From assembly GCA_023101725.1 (NCBI GenBank), contig JALJCO010003064.1:372001-436000 (forward strand): 64,000 nucleotides of DNA. The letters run 5' to 3'. Under the pieces are notes generated by a model that had not been told where the DNA came from, ran no database searches, and worked only from the letters and a program-made list of their open reading frames with translations. This document shows, one piece after another, positions 25,912 through 36,732 of the stretch (positions within the stretch are counted from its first letter, which is position 1; every line of letters starts with the position of its first letter). The stretch is from Atherinomorus stipes. Its lineage: Eukaryota > Chordata > Actinopteri > Atheriniformes > Atherinidae. Position numbers and translations under genes: made by a program.

Positions 25912-27422
25912 CTGGAAAAAAATGGAACAGAGAGAAAGAATGAGGTTAAGGGCAGGAAAAAGGAACTTAGAAAAAGGCGATGCACAGAATAAGAGAGTTG
26001 ACGCTGAATGGTCAGTGCCCAGGGAATGAGAGGGAAGGAAAGGAGAATTTAAGGAAGTGTGTAAGCTTGGATTAGTTACACCGGTATTGTGGTTTGTGAC
26101 AGGCGACCACAAAGCATTTCCTGACCCGCAGGAACTTCCTCTCTGCTGCAGCTTTGCAATCACTGTCTCTCTTGGTCATGTTTCGCCGTCATCTTCTCGA
26201 CAACTGTGCTGCTCAGCACCTCCCCACGCTTGCTAGACTATGCTTACAGATCATTTCATCCCCTTTACATTCCCACTCTTGTGCAACATTTGACACACAC
26301 AGCAAGGGCGGAGTTTGTGTGGTTGGATGTGTCAGAATAATATCCCACCACCCACTGCTACATCTGCACAACACCACAGAGATGAAACAGGGTGTTATGA
26401 GTGCTGGGAGTGAGCGACAGAGACATGTTGATACACAACTCATCACAATTGTTGACATGAACAGGTGAATCCAGAACTGCTCTCTAACCTTGACTGTGAT
26501 GCTCCTGCAAAAGCCGCAATCACTGCCTGACTGATTAGTGTACAGCTAATGAAAATGTCCCTGTTGTTTACAACCCTCCACAAATCTCCACCTGAGCTGA
26601 GTCTTCTCTTATAGAGTTATTAGTTTTTCTCCCACCACAGAGGCACATTAATATAGAGTCGGGACACTTTTAATACTTAATGAAAAGAAGACACGCCCAG
26701 TTTCTCTCAGGGCAAAGGAAAATTAACAGCCCACTCCTATGTGACCACATCATGAGCTGCTCTGGAAATTAATTAATTAATTATGAAGATTGCTTGTAGA
26801 CCAAAGGAGCTTACAATTTTGCCAAGGAACCCAAGGGGATGGATGTGTGTGTGTGTGTGTGTGAAAGCATATCCAGTGTTATTCTCTTACTGCAGTTATA
26901 GCTACTAATTTGCACCTGTGTGGACACTGGCTGCTTACGTCAAATGAAAATGAAGAAAATGTGCAATGTGACTCAGCATCTTGGAGGCTCCGAAAAGTGC
27001 TGATGTGATTTTAAAAATGTAAAGTCGCTCTGTGTTGAGGAAGTTGCATTTCTACGTGAAGCAGCTCAGGTTGACAGATATCCAAATAGAGAAACAAAAG
27101 CATGTCTGAGTCCTCCAAGATGTCAATTTTTATTCCAATTTATTTTTTCTTTAAGACAATATATGTACCAGACAGACCAGCAGAGAGTGTGATAACTGCT
27201 GTATTTTTCTGGGTAATATGTTGTATGAAGTCAGTTTCTGAGGGTTAAAAGCAAGAGGAACTCAAATTCATGTCACATACCAGCCTATAATACTTGGAAA
27301 TTCTATTCATGTAGAAAAGTAACCCTTATCTAGGCTATGAGAAGAGGTCAAACATACGCAGGTAGCATGGCTACCAACACTGAACATTAAAAGAAATAAA
27401 TACAGAGGAAGGACAACCTTAC
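25912..27422 (-). other. schip1: schip1 intron between proximal first exon and large exon
   Basis: It would be the 1511-bp intron of an MNTS-type transcript, starting GTAAGG and ending in a TTTTTTTCCAG acceptor. It holds a (TG)10 tract at 26844-26863 and no other recognised feature. Confidence 0.5.
26844..26863. repeat. (TG)10 microsatellite
   Basis: Ten uninterrupted TG units in the presumed schip1 intron. Confidence 0.9.
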
Positions 27423-27434
27423 CGAGGTGTTCAT
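27423..27434 (-). CDS. schip1: Candidate alternative first coding exon of schip1 (MNTS)
   Basis: On the minus strand ATG AAC ACC TCG is followed directly by a GTAAGG donor (27422-27417). The reading phase at the donor is 0, which fits the large exon's phase-0 start, so the joined protein would begin MNTS-DYREDG. An in-frame stop lies nine codons upstream of the ATG, so these four codons are the whole coding part. The start context is weak (T at -3). A 12-codon upstream ORF ends on this ATG. A TATA-like box lies about 460 bp upstream. Mammalian SCHIP1 also has several alternative first exons joined before DYREDG, which supports the arrangement. No transcript evidence is available here. Confidence 0.45.
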
Positions 27435-27472
27435 CAAGCCCCCTGAAACCGTATACAGTCACTAGTCTCCAT
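27434..27472 (-). other. Upstream ORF (12 codons) overlapping the MNTS start
   Basis: CACCATGG is a near-ideal start context and opens a 12-codon frame (METSDCIRFQGA). Its TGA shares one base with the MNTS ATG (TGATG). In eukaryotes such a uORF usually lowers main-frame translation or allows re-initiation. This matters only if the MNTS first exon is real. Confidence 0.4.
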
Positions 27473-27689
27473 GGTGTGAGAACCAGCCTGTCATGTTGGC
27501 TTTGTCACCCTCTATGTGCTGGAAAAAAATCGGATTCAAGAACTGGGATCGCGTTTCAAATCTCAGCCACCTATCCCTTCCTCTCCGATACCGGTTTTTG
27601 TATTTTGCGCAGCCTCCCTGTTCTCCGTGCAGCTATTATCGCATCAGTCCATGATGGTCACATGATTACAATAATGTAATCATTTAAAG

Positions 27690-27692
<3 letters not shown>

Positions 27693-27724
<32 letters not shown>
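27693..27724. repeat. (GA)16 microsatellite in presumed 5' UTR
   Basis: Sixteen uninterrupted GA units on the + strand, so CT units on the schip1 strand. They lie between the TATA-like box at 27894-27907 and the MNTS start. CT repeats in this position can bind GAGA/pyrimidine-tract factors, which is inference. Confidence 0.9.
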
Positions 27725-27727
<3 letters not shown>

Positions 27728-27893
27728 GGAAGGCGCCGTGAGACGCCGGGCTGGAGCGGTAAAGCTGATCTGCTGTGGGATTAACCGACGCGCAGGCAGA
27801 CTATAGAGGCTGGATTTGGACAACAAATTACATGCAAATTGACAGCTGCACCGATATGCACTCCTCCACCGGGCGGGTGTTAAGACGAGGGGA

Positions 27894-27907
27894 GTATATA
27901 ATTTATA
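27894..27907 (-). promoter_or_regulatory. schip1: TATA-like box of the proximal schip1 start
   Basis: The minus strand reads TATAAATTATATAC. Transcription would start around 27865-27875. That gives a 5' UTR of roughly 430 nt that includes the CT microsatellite and the uORF. Confidence 0.35.
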
Positions 27908-28414
27908 TTTCAAAGAATAGCTACTCCGCTCACAGGTCCGTCCTCCCCTGGATGGTTTAAAAGGGGCATCACCGCATACGCCCAGTCTGTGCGTGCGTCG
28001 AACCCACTCCAAGTGGCATTTCTGAACACAGTTGCACGATAACATGTGGCAACAGACAGATGAATAGTTTATTTTAATTAACATTTATTTGGGAGAAAGG
28101 GACCCTCCATTCGGTTTAAAGAGGCTGCTTGTGTTTTATCAAACTGCACCGTCATTCGGAGGCTACTCAAATGATGTAATGTTCCCAAAAAAGTCCCAGG
28201 AGGGAGCTGATATTCCCCCGGCAACAGCAATGACAGAAACGCCCAATATCACACTATCACACAGCGGATGTCACTACTAAAGCGGTGGGCAAACTGACCC
28301 TCAGTCTATGCACCATTATCGGTGGAAATTAAAGTCCCCGTCTGTAGGAATTAAACCCAGAGGGGCAAAAGTACCCTGGATTCAACATAGCTTCCATAAA
28401 CGAGCAATACTCAC

Positions 28415-28423
28415 TGTCATCAT
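28415..28423 (-). CDS. schip1: Candidate alternative first coding exon of schip1 (MMT)
   Basis: On the minus strand ATG ATG ACA is followed by a GTGAGT donor (28414-28409). The phase is 0, so splicing to 25911 would give MMT-DYREDG. An in-frame TGA lies seven codons before the first ATG. The start context is acceptable (A at -3). The intron to the large exon would be 2503 bp. A TATA-like element with adjoining CACGTCA and CAGCTG motifs lies about 365 bp upstream, and the sequence between is GC-rich, as expected of a 5' UTR. Short ATG-plus-donor combinations also arise by chance, so a cDNA is needed to choose between this exon and the MNTS exon. Confidence 0.45.
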
Positions 28424-28770
28424 CTTTGTAGAGTCTCCTCCACGTCAAGACATGGTAAAGTGTAAATCCCAGCTGTTAGACAACGGTGATGGTGCTGAGT
28501 TGTTTCACCGCGAGCGTTATTCTAAGGGCGGGCGGCGGTAAGGCGAGCTTCGCCGGAGAAATTACAGAGAGCTGGTGGATAATTCACACCAGACATCGCT
28601 CTGAGTGTGTAGTAGTCTGTCTGTCCAAAGAAGAGTGTGACTATGAGTCCTGGTAGAAAACGGCTAAACGTGAATGTCTTAAAATCCCATCAGGTCAGCT
28701 CTGTCCTCTCCTCCCCGGCAAACAGACACGAAGCGATGCCCAGCAAACAGTTCAGCCTGCGCTCTCTCGC

Positions 28771-28796
28771 TCCCACGTCAGCTGGGAAATAAATAG
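28771..28796 (-). promoter_or_regulatory. schip1: Candidate distal schip1 core promoter
   Basis: The minus strand reads CTATTTATTT (TATA-like, 28787-28796) followed within a few bases by CAGCTG (E-box) and TGACGTGGG (CRE-half/bZIP-like). A start near 28760 would give a 5' UTR of about 335 nt to the MMT codons. Confidence 0.35.
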
Positions 28797-28990
28797 CCTC
28801 TGAGTAAAGTGCGACCCCCCCTCTACTGTGTGCTTGCGCACGTTTCAGGGATTTCACACAAGCAGGCTGCCTTTACAAACAAAACTTAAAACTAAGCATG
28901 TGCTCCCCAGCTGGCACGGCTCCTTCGTTTGAGGCGGCTCTCTTTCTATAAGTTGGTTTTCTGTCGCAGCCTGCCGCTCCGAGGAGTGAC

Positions 28991-29450
28991 GACGACAAAA
29001 CACAACCAAAGCCCAGCCTTCTGCACCCACTGACCTTAACCATAGTGGCAGACAGGGATATAGAAACCGGAAACTTTTTAGGTGAACAGTTAATCATACA
29101 TTTAGTGTTGTGAATTCACAGTTTCAGAAAAAAAAAACAGTAACAAAAACAAAACAATTAAAAAGATATTCCACCAAGCCCTCGTTTTCACCTTTTTAGC
29201 CTTCTGAATTATCAGCTTAGTGCTATGGGCCTTCATGTGTAGGCTAGGGTGAGACAAAACACAAAGAAACAGTCCAACAGTGTCCTTTTTTGTGGAAATG
29301 ACACAAATCACTAATCTTAAAAATATATCAACAGATTTTTTTTAGAATATTGCACAGCCCCATGTAGGTGCTCTGTCACAATGGTGAACAAATCCACCAA
29401 AACCCACTCGAATCTTCTTAACTATTGATATTCTAGCAGCTTTCTTGTAC
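28991..29450. other. Non-coding stretch upstream of the promoter zone
   Basis: No gene was recognised. It is AT-rich with short homopolymers. If a longer IQCJ-type transcript exists in this species, this begins its large intron. Confidence 0.5.
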
Positions 29451-29458
29451 ATTTAGAG

Positions 29459-29575
29459 CAGGGTTGGCTAAGTTCAGTCCTTGAAAGTCACTATCTTGCA
29501 ACTTTAGATACATCCCCTCTCCAACACACCTGTTGCAGCATTGTGGCTCTCAAGGACTGGACTTGGCCACCCCCG
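29459..29575. mobile_element. hAT MITE, 117 bp, with 7/8 target duplication
   Basis: The ends CAGGGTTGGCTAAGTTCAGT and, inverted, CGGGGGTGGCCAAGTCCAGT are closely similar and continue into CCTTGARAG. The flanking 8-mers are ATTTAGAG (29451-29458) and ATTTAGTG (29576-29583). This fits a hAT insertion. The family is one commonly seen in teleosts (text such as TCCAACACACCTG). Confidence 0.75.
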
Positions 29576-29583
29576 ATTTAGTG

Positions 29584-29765
29584 CAGTGTTTCTCTGTACC
29601 CACTGTACTGCATGTTTTAGATATGTTCCTACTCCAACATACCTGATTCAGATTAATGAATTTCTTCATCAAGTTGTTTGCAAGCCTGTTAACAAGCCAT
29701 TCATTTGATTCAGGTGTGTGAAAGTAGGGTTACTTCTAAGACATTCAGGGTAGTGAAACACTACC
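29584..29765. mobile_element. Second, adjacent hAT-like MITE remnant
   Basis: It starts CAGTGTTTCTCT directly after the target duplication of its neighbour and ends with AGTGAAACACT, an inverted partner of that start. The interior has CTCCAACATACCTGATTCA, the same family wording as the neighbouring MITE. The right boundary is approximate. Confidence 0.5.
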
Positions 29766-32604
29766 CTGGTCACAATACAGGTCTTAATGCTCAATTCCAT
29801 TTTATTGACCTAAATCCGATTTGAGGATGGCCACAGGAGAATCCATTATACCACTCGTCCATCTGACGCTCTGGTCTACAACTCCCACCGCCAGAAAAAC
29901 AACAAGAGAAGGAGGTCATTCCAGCCACATGATGGATTGTTAGGAGAGCGGGATGGAAAAATCCCCCAAACCTGTTGAACACCAGTGTATACTATCTTGG
30001 GGTTGTGATTGTTTATTTTTTGATTCCTGTTTCTGAATTGTATATTAAATAAATGAATAAACCCCTTCCCCCATACATTTATGCATGCATAAATTGACAT
30101 TCATGACATCCAATCCTGAAGAGGTTCAGCAGAAGTGAAATAAAAAAATGTATTTGTAGATGGAACTGTTAATATTTCAATGATCTATTGACCATAATGG
30201 ATTTTAGTAGAATGCATTTTTCTAATTCCCAAACATTAAAAAGTTTTGATAATCTAAGTTTTTCTTTGTCCCAAAAGTTTATTGAAAACATCTGGGTTAA
30301 AAAAAAAAAAAAAAAAAAAAGCCGATGAGAAATTGTGAGCCATTTTATATTTAACCATATTCAGTTATTTGAGAAAACAACCACAAATTAAGCAATAAAT
30401 AAAGCTGTTATTGAGCTACACATCATCCATGTGATTATATAAGTAATGAATGATTTTCTGTGTTTGCTAATTTGCTTTTGCATTTATTTTGCCTGGTCTA
30501 ATGGGAACAGCTTTTGCTGAATGTTAGAACACAGTAGTAAACACAAGAGATGACACACAAGCGCACAGATGGCAGCTGTAGTGTAAGAGCTGAGGAGGAC
30601 TGAATATGAACATGACATGATCTCTTCATGTTGCATTCACTTTCTTCTAGCAACAGCTGCTTATTTGCAGTCTCCAAAGTGGATATCAGGTTAAACGTCA
30701 GATATAAACCAAAGCAGATGTTTAACAAGCGTTTTAATTAAGAACTGGATCTCTTGAGTGGCAAGCCAAATATTTATAATTACAAAAGCACTTAGTTGTG
30801 TTGTAGTAATGTTGGTTCTCGCAGTGACTGGAACTTTTTCCACTCTGCCCAGCCGACTGAGTGCCCCTAGATTTGTAGTTGTTTGAAAGATGATAGCTGT
30901 CCTCAGATATGGAGCATTGGATGTATAATAGCAGCACAAAGGAGTTCATCCATGTAATAACAGAGAAATACTTCAAAGGCCTCTGGCTAAGCATCTCCAT
31001 TCACTGCTGTGGGGACAGCACTAGTTGAGACCCTGAAGAGGGGGACAGTGGGAGTCCTGCTTGTTGCTACCACTCTGTTCCCCATCGCTGCTTTCAACTG
31101 TCTTATCAGCCCTTCTACTCCTCCCCAGTCCTCCAAGCATTATTCTGTCGAGTAAAGTGAGGAGTTGTAGGGTTAACCGAGTACTTTCAAGTACCATAAT
31201 CTACTTTTGGGGATTTTTAAAGATAATGTAGTGAGTGTAAGATCAGATGCTCACCAGGCAATTAACTTGTTATTAATTTGTCAACAGGAGGCTAATATTG
31301 TTTAGGTCACTCCTGCACTCATTCAGGCATGCACACAGTTTGCTGTCTTTGAAGTTTCCATTTTCCTTCAGCATCAAAGACTCAAAAGAGTTCTGACATG
31401 GTACCCTTCCCCTCAGTGGATTGTTGCACAAAACAATAAAAACTGCAACAGGCTTCAAGTCAAGAGGGCCAGATAAAGATGTCCACGATCTGTCACTTCA
31501 AAGCTCTCTGGAGCATCTTCATCACACCTGAAAACAGAAGATGACTTTTTATTGTACTTTTGATTGAAGAGGTGGTCAAAGAAAGTTCAATATGCAACGC
31601 CTCCAGCACCTCAGATCAATCACACCATTTTTTTCTGGCTTCACTCAGAAATAGAGGAGCGGTATCTGTCAAACTGCCATTCAGCTGGATTTACCAATCA
31701 CTGAGGGGCAGAGACATGTGGAAAAACAGCCCATTCTAGATCTACAGTATCTTGGAAAGCTTTGCTCTATCTGCCTGCCTAACAGTCCATCCACAGCAGA
31801 TATCTGGCAGGAATCACTGAAGGCCCATTACTGACAGAGAGATAAGGCTGGAGAAAAGAGTGCCCCTCAGATAATACTGAAAAGTCAGGAAACATCTTCC
31901 TCTGCTTATATCTGTCTCACAGGCGTTTAAAAAACAGGCCGCTCCCGTCAGTGAGAAATTGAACCCGTCTCTGGCTTGTCAGGAACTCAGCAGCTCCACG
32001 GGAGAGACACCAAAAGTGACCTCGGAGAATCTCCTCCTCACTTTCTTCCCTCACTCTCTCCTTTCAGGGACTAAGGGATTGAGTTCACCTTGAAATAAGA
32101 AGGGCTGAACGACACGAATGAAAATGAAGCGTCACAAACATGACTGTGGTACAAGGGCAGACCTGCGGAGGAGAAACGTCCTGCCTTGTTATGAAAGACA
32201 CAGGGCCAGAGGAGACCAGACAAGAGACCTAACATTCCTGTTTTCTCACGGTGTCATGTCTTCTTTTGAGAAAGTAGATCCAATCCTGTCTCTTGTGAAA
32301 GAACTCTTAATACAAACCTTGCAAGACTTGCACCACTTTTAATCTATTAGAGTCTTGACTTTAACAGTTATCCTGGCATATGAAGGTAAAATATTTTCAC
32401 CTCTCTCTTGTTCAGCCATGTGCACAAAAGATTATGCTTAAAAAATATTTGCTAATTTTCCTGGCAGCAATTGTCTTACATACATGAATATTCTTAGCTG
32501 AACATGCTTCACAACCCAATCTGAAGACTTCATTTGGCCACGGTTTACCACAAATCTCACCAAACATTTGTGTGTCAGTCTTAAATACTCAGGGTTGTAT
32601 AGAG
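29766..32604. other. Non-coding stretch, no gene recognised
   Basis: No exon was recognised on either strand. It contains an A-run at 30300-30320 and otherwise unremarkable AT-rich sequence. Confidence 0.5.
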
Positions 32605-32735
32605 GCTTGCTAATCAGTCAGTCAGTCAGTCATTTTCTGTACCACTTATCCAGTTCAGGGTCGCGGGGGGTTGCTGGAGCCTATCCCAGCTATTATCAGG
32701 TGAGAGGCGGGGTACACCCTGGACAGGCTTGCTAA
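32605..32735. repeat. Teleost interspersed repeat fragment
   Basis: It contains CAGTCAGTCAGTCA, then TTCAGGGTCGCGGGGGGTTG, CTGGAGCCTATCCCAGCT and GCGGGGTACACCCTGGACAG. This wording is very common in fish genomes. The flanks GGCTTGCTAATCAGT occur on both sides (32606-32620 and 32727-32741), a 15-bp direct repeat consistent with a retroposed insertion. Confidence 0.6.
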
Positions 32736-32835
32736 TCAGTTATGTTTAATACATGCAGACTTTTTACTGAAACTGGCTGTATAGTCACTAATGTGCACCT
32801 GCACACTTGTCTGAGCTGTGGTGATGACATGTCAT

Positions 32836-33520
32836 TAGGGATGGACGATACTAAAATTTTCCCTGATAATACAATACCAGTAGTTAATGTAGTAGTTTTT
32901 TATCAGTACCGATATCGATACCAATACCAATACCAATACCAATACCAATACCAATACCAATACCTTTTGTCCCTTTAAAGAAAACCCACATGAATATCTT
33001 GAATTCAAGGGCAATATAAAATATAATTAAAACTTTAGAATAGAAGTACCTGAAAAAAATGCTTTTAAAAAAATAAATTAAATTGATAAAGAAATGAAGC
33101 AAAAATAAGATTAAAAACTTCTTTTAATTATCAAATAACTTAAGTACAGGTTAAGATTATTTAAATTTATTCAGTGGAAAATATTCAAATATAAAATGTA
33201 ATAGTAATTTTATAAATTTACTAAAACATAATGTGCAGTAACCTGCATCAAAGCACTGAAACATACTAAAACATCATCATCATCACTAAAAGTAGCAGCA
33301 TCACCATGAGATCTAATAGGCTACCACCATCATGTGACACAGAAGCTAGAATCTGGCTGCTTTCACACATCATTTTATTGCTTAAAACTAGAAGTGAAAA
33401 CAGATTGCATGTTTTGTATCTGTACAGCGGGATCACGATCCTCAAAAAAGTATCCATACCAATATTTTGTCTGGCTAGCATTGAAGTATCGACTCCACGG
33501 TATCGATATGCCCATCCCTA
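32836..33520. mobile_element. hAT-type non-autonomous element with perfect 8-bp TSD
   Basis: The exact 8-bp repeat CATGTCAT flanks it at 32828-32835 and 33521-33528. The ends are inverted: TAGGGATGGACGATAC against CATATCGATACC...CATCCCTA read inverted as TAGGGATGGGCATATCG. The 685-bp interior is AT-rich and non-coding, and includes a 6-bp-unit microsatellite near the left end. The exact target duplication argues for a fairly recent or well-preserved insertion. Confidence 0.85.
32918..32964. repeat. (ATACCA)n microsatellite inside the hAT element
   Basis: About seven to eight hexamer units read ATACCA, grading at the left into GATATCGATACC, which matches the element's terminal motif. The repeat probably grew from terminal sequence. 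Confidence 0.85.
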
Positions 33521-33528
33521 CATGTCAT

Positions 33529-36500
33529 ACAGTAAGAACTGTGCTCGACTGCTTTTGCTTTGCAGGTTTAGACTGTTCATATTGAAGACAACGTGAGGGA
33601 GGTGCTCTCTTGGATAATAAGCATCTCACACAGCTAATTATATTGTGATGATTTAAAGAAAGTAACGGGATGCCTGCATGATTTGAAGGCGGCAATCAAC
33701 CAGGACAGCCATGATTTTATAAGGAATTTCCCACAATGTCCTCCTGAGCAGCTACAGGAAACATTGGATGACGTTAGTCTAAGATTATACTAATCTAAAG
33801 GGTTTTTTTGCAACCCACACTATAAGTTGCTGTTAAATTAGTTAAAAAAAATAAAAACAACAATGTGAGTGTTTTTTGTTTTTTTTAAAAATAAGTGTAG
33901 ATCTGACAATATTTTCAAATCAAGAGACGTTGAGAAATGTTTTCTGGTGATTCTGTTTTGCATCAAACAGCCAGCAAGTGTGAGCCACACTTACATCTAA
34001 TACTTCACAATTCTACACTGCATAATGCATATAATAACCTGACAAAAATCATATCAGTCTGCAAATCCACTGAATAATGTATCTGAGGAATCAAGGTATA
34101 TTATCATGTAAATGCAGCAGTCATATAGAAATCCAGAGTTGAAGTAAATCATTAAAGCACCTCAAATCTTTAAAAGAAATGGTAAAAGATTTCATGCAAA
34201 AAATCTGCCATCATAATGTCAATCCTCTGCTGATATGAACATTATCCCCCAGAAGGCCGTTTGTGCTTCGAAACAGCAACAGCAGGATGCAGACTGTGTG
34301 GAGATGAATAGAGATGTCAGATGGCAACAATAGAGGTCGGATCTTTAACTGGCTGACTGACCTGCAGTCCTAAATAGAATAGGTGGCCAAACCATTAAGA
34401 CTAGCCATCAATCTCAAACACAATGATGATTTACTCCATTCAGATCACTGGGTGAGTGAAGACTGGTGGAGCAAGAGGCGGCATGTCTACTATTCCCAGG
34501 AAACCACATGCGTGTTTTAGTGTGTTCATTTGGGTCTGCACGTGTTCCTAAAACCACGCCGCCCCACTGCACCTTGATGTCTTGCTCTTGTACAATCTGT
34601 GTAACAGCAGTGCCTGCATCTAACTGTTCCACTAATACCTGGCTAAAATATATTGATCTTCCTCTCCTTATTGCATATCCACGCAACAATTTCACTTTCT
34701 AACGAAGTGTGAAATGAATTGTGAGAACATCTTGTCCGATGTATGTACAAGCACTCACCGCTGTTCATTGAAATGGGAAGCACGTCAGGTTCCAGTCTGC
34801 CGTGTGGCATGTGCTAGTGTGTGTGCAGCTTGTCACCCAGTGAGAACACACTCAGACCAACAAATTTGTTTAATCTTGCTTGGTTTATGGAGGCTAAATG
34901 GATCACACAGTGATAGACTGTTTCTCACAGCTTAGCAGTCATCACAAAGCTTTAAATCTAAACTAGCAATTACAAAAAAAAAGAGCAGAGCATGTACATG
35001 TGGCCATAACCATAAAGAAAGTCGGGTGGGAAAATAAACATTTATAAATATGACGAAGGAGGAGTAATAACTGTGAGGGATGAGGAAGAGAATTACAGCA
35101 TGTTAGAGGTTGTAATGTTGACAATCACAACAAAAATCTGACCCATGCTTGCGAAAGTGGCACGACTCTGACAAATGAGGGGTGCTGATGGCAACATGCA
35201 TGATTATTCAAAACCATTGTGCTGTGGATTCATCTAAACCCTACGATGCATAAAACATAAAAGAAAAGGCTTTTTTTGCGAATTGCTGAGAGGGCTCTAA
35301 GAAAAATGTCAGAGATCTTGTCACTGTAGGGAGCTTATTTCAGACCCAACTTCCCCGGAGGGACTGGCACCAGCAGAGTTGGAAAAAGTCAGCCAAGTCA
35401 TTAATGAAGTTATGACCACAGTCACTGTTGTGGTAGAAGATCTTTATCACTTGCAAAAGGGGGAGAGCGAGACTTGGTCCAGACCCATTTAATCCACGAC
35501 ACACTAATTAGGGGGAAAGAAGGAAAGGTTTGTAATCTGTTCAATTAGCTCTGCCTGGTGAGGCGTCCTGCGGGGTTCGGGAAAGACTCATGCTCAAGAC
35601 CGTATGCTGTTACAGAATAAATCACAAGGAAGTGCAAATGTGACGGTCATACTACTCTCAGTCTGCTTTACATTTCCCTACACTGAATTAACCACTTTTC
35701 CTCTGCTTCTGAAGTGTAGCCGAAGCTTTCATGAAAATTCAATAGTCGGACAGAGACTCCAGAGCGCATCAGGACACAGTCTTCAGTCTCTCTGTCTGGC
35801 AACCATCCACGACTGTTTCTGTGCCCCGTCAGCAGCACAAGCAGAAGGAGATATGCATCCGCTCTGCCCTGTGCTCATCTCCACGCCATGCAGTGCGCAG
35901 ATGTCCAAACAATTTACTGCCCACACCAAATTGGATCACTTCTGCGGTGTTTTGTGCAGGCCTCGCACCTGCTGTTCTCCACCTCCTCTCATAAACAACT
36001 AAACACCCCAAGACTGGGGAAGAAGGGAGAAGAGCGGTAGCAGGAGTTGATTTAAGGACCAAATTAAACCAGGAAGGACTGAGACAGAGAAGAAAGGAAA
36101 CGAGTTGTTTGGTGATATGACAGCAGAAAACTTTTCTGTACTCTTAAAGAAATGTTTTATACTGTTTAACAACATATGTACTATTTTTTTGTTGTTGTTG
36201 TAGAAAACAGTACATATCGTATGGACAACCACCTGTAATCCTGACAGTTTGGCTTCAGAGACGGTCATGTTGTCAGCCAGGGTACCTAAGTGTTGCTGAG
36301 GTCAATCGTCAGCTGAAAACTGATCAGCTGTGACAAGGATAGAGTGGCAGCTCGCTCCATCTTAAAGCTGAGTTGATGGTGTACAGATCATTACAGTAAC
36401 AGAAGTATAAAACATGTGTGTCTCCAGGCAGGATGTGTGAACTCCAAGAGTCCCTGCATGTGGTGGCACACTACCTAAATCAACTATTGATCTCTCCTGA

Positions 36501-36669
36501 ACTGTCAGGTGTGAGTTACTGCTGCACCGAAGTAAGACATGGCCTCATAACTCATCATTGTAGAGATGGCAAGGGAGAAAGACGGTGCAGCATCAGCCTG
36601 ATTGTGTCTTCACTCTAGTGGCAACCTTGGTATTTAGTTACCCGAAGTTGTTGCCTCCTGAGGCTGAAG
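33529..36669. other. Non-coding stretch, no gene recognised
   Basis: No exon or complete element was recognised. It has a T-rich patch at 33870-33885 and a GTT run near 36190-36201. Confidence 0.5.
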
Positions 36670-36732
36670 TACAGGGGTTAGACAATGAAACTGAAACACC
36701 TGTCATTTAAGTGTGGGAGGTTTCATGGCTAA

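Larger units (their letters stand above)
27725..28990 (-). promoter_or_regulatory. schip1: CpG-enriched promoter-like zone upstream of schip1
   Basis: CpG dinucleotides are visibly more frequent here (clusters at 27731-27760, 27782-27795, 27868-27878, 27970-28000 and 28507-28557) than in neighbouring sequence. The zone sits just upstream of the large exon on its strand and holds both candidate first exons and both TATA-like boxes. I made no exact CpG count. Confidence 0.5.

Noticed and set aside
27423..27434. Identity of MNTS with the MNT tripeptide found before DYREDG in the mammalian IQCJ-SCHIP1 protein
   Set aside because: The upstream frame here has a stop nine codons before and none of the surrounding IQCJ-type residues, so the shared tripeptide is likely coincidence.
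27680..28084. 134-codon minus-strand frame ending in a Ser-Leu repeat
   Set aside because: The tail is the CT microsatellite. The rest is CpG-rich presumed 5' UTR without homology.
29036..29052. ATGGTTAAG|GTCAGT as a third possible schip1 first exon on the minus strand
   Set aside because: The donor is weaker and no promoter-like motifs were seen. Accepting every short ATG-donor pair would overcall.
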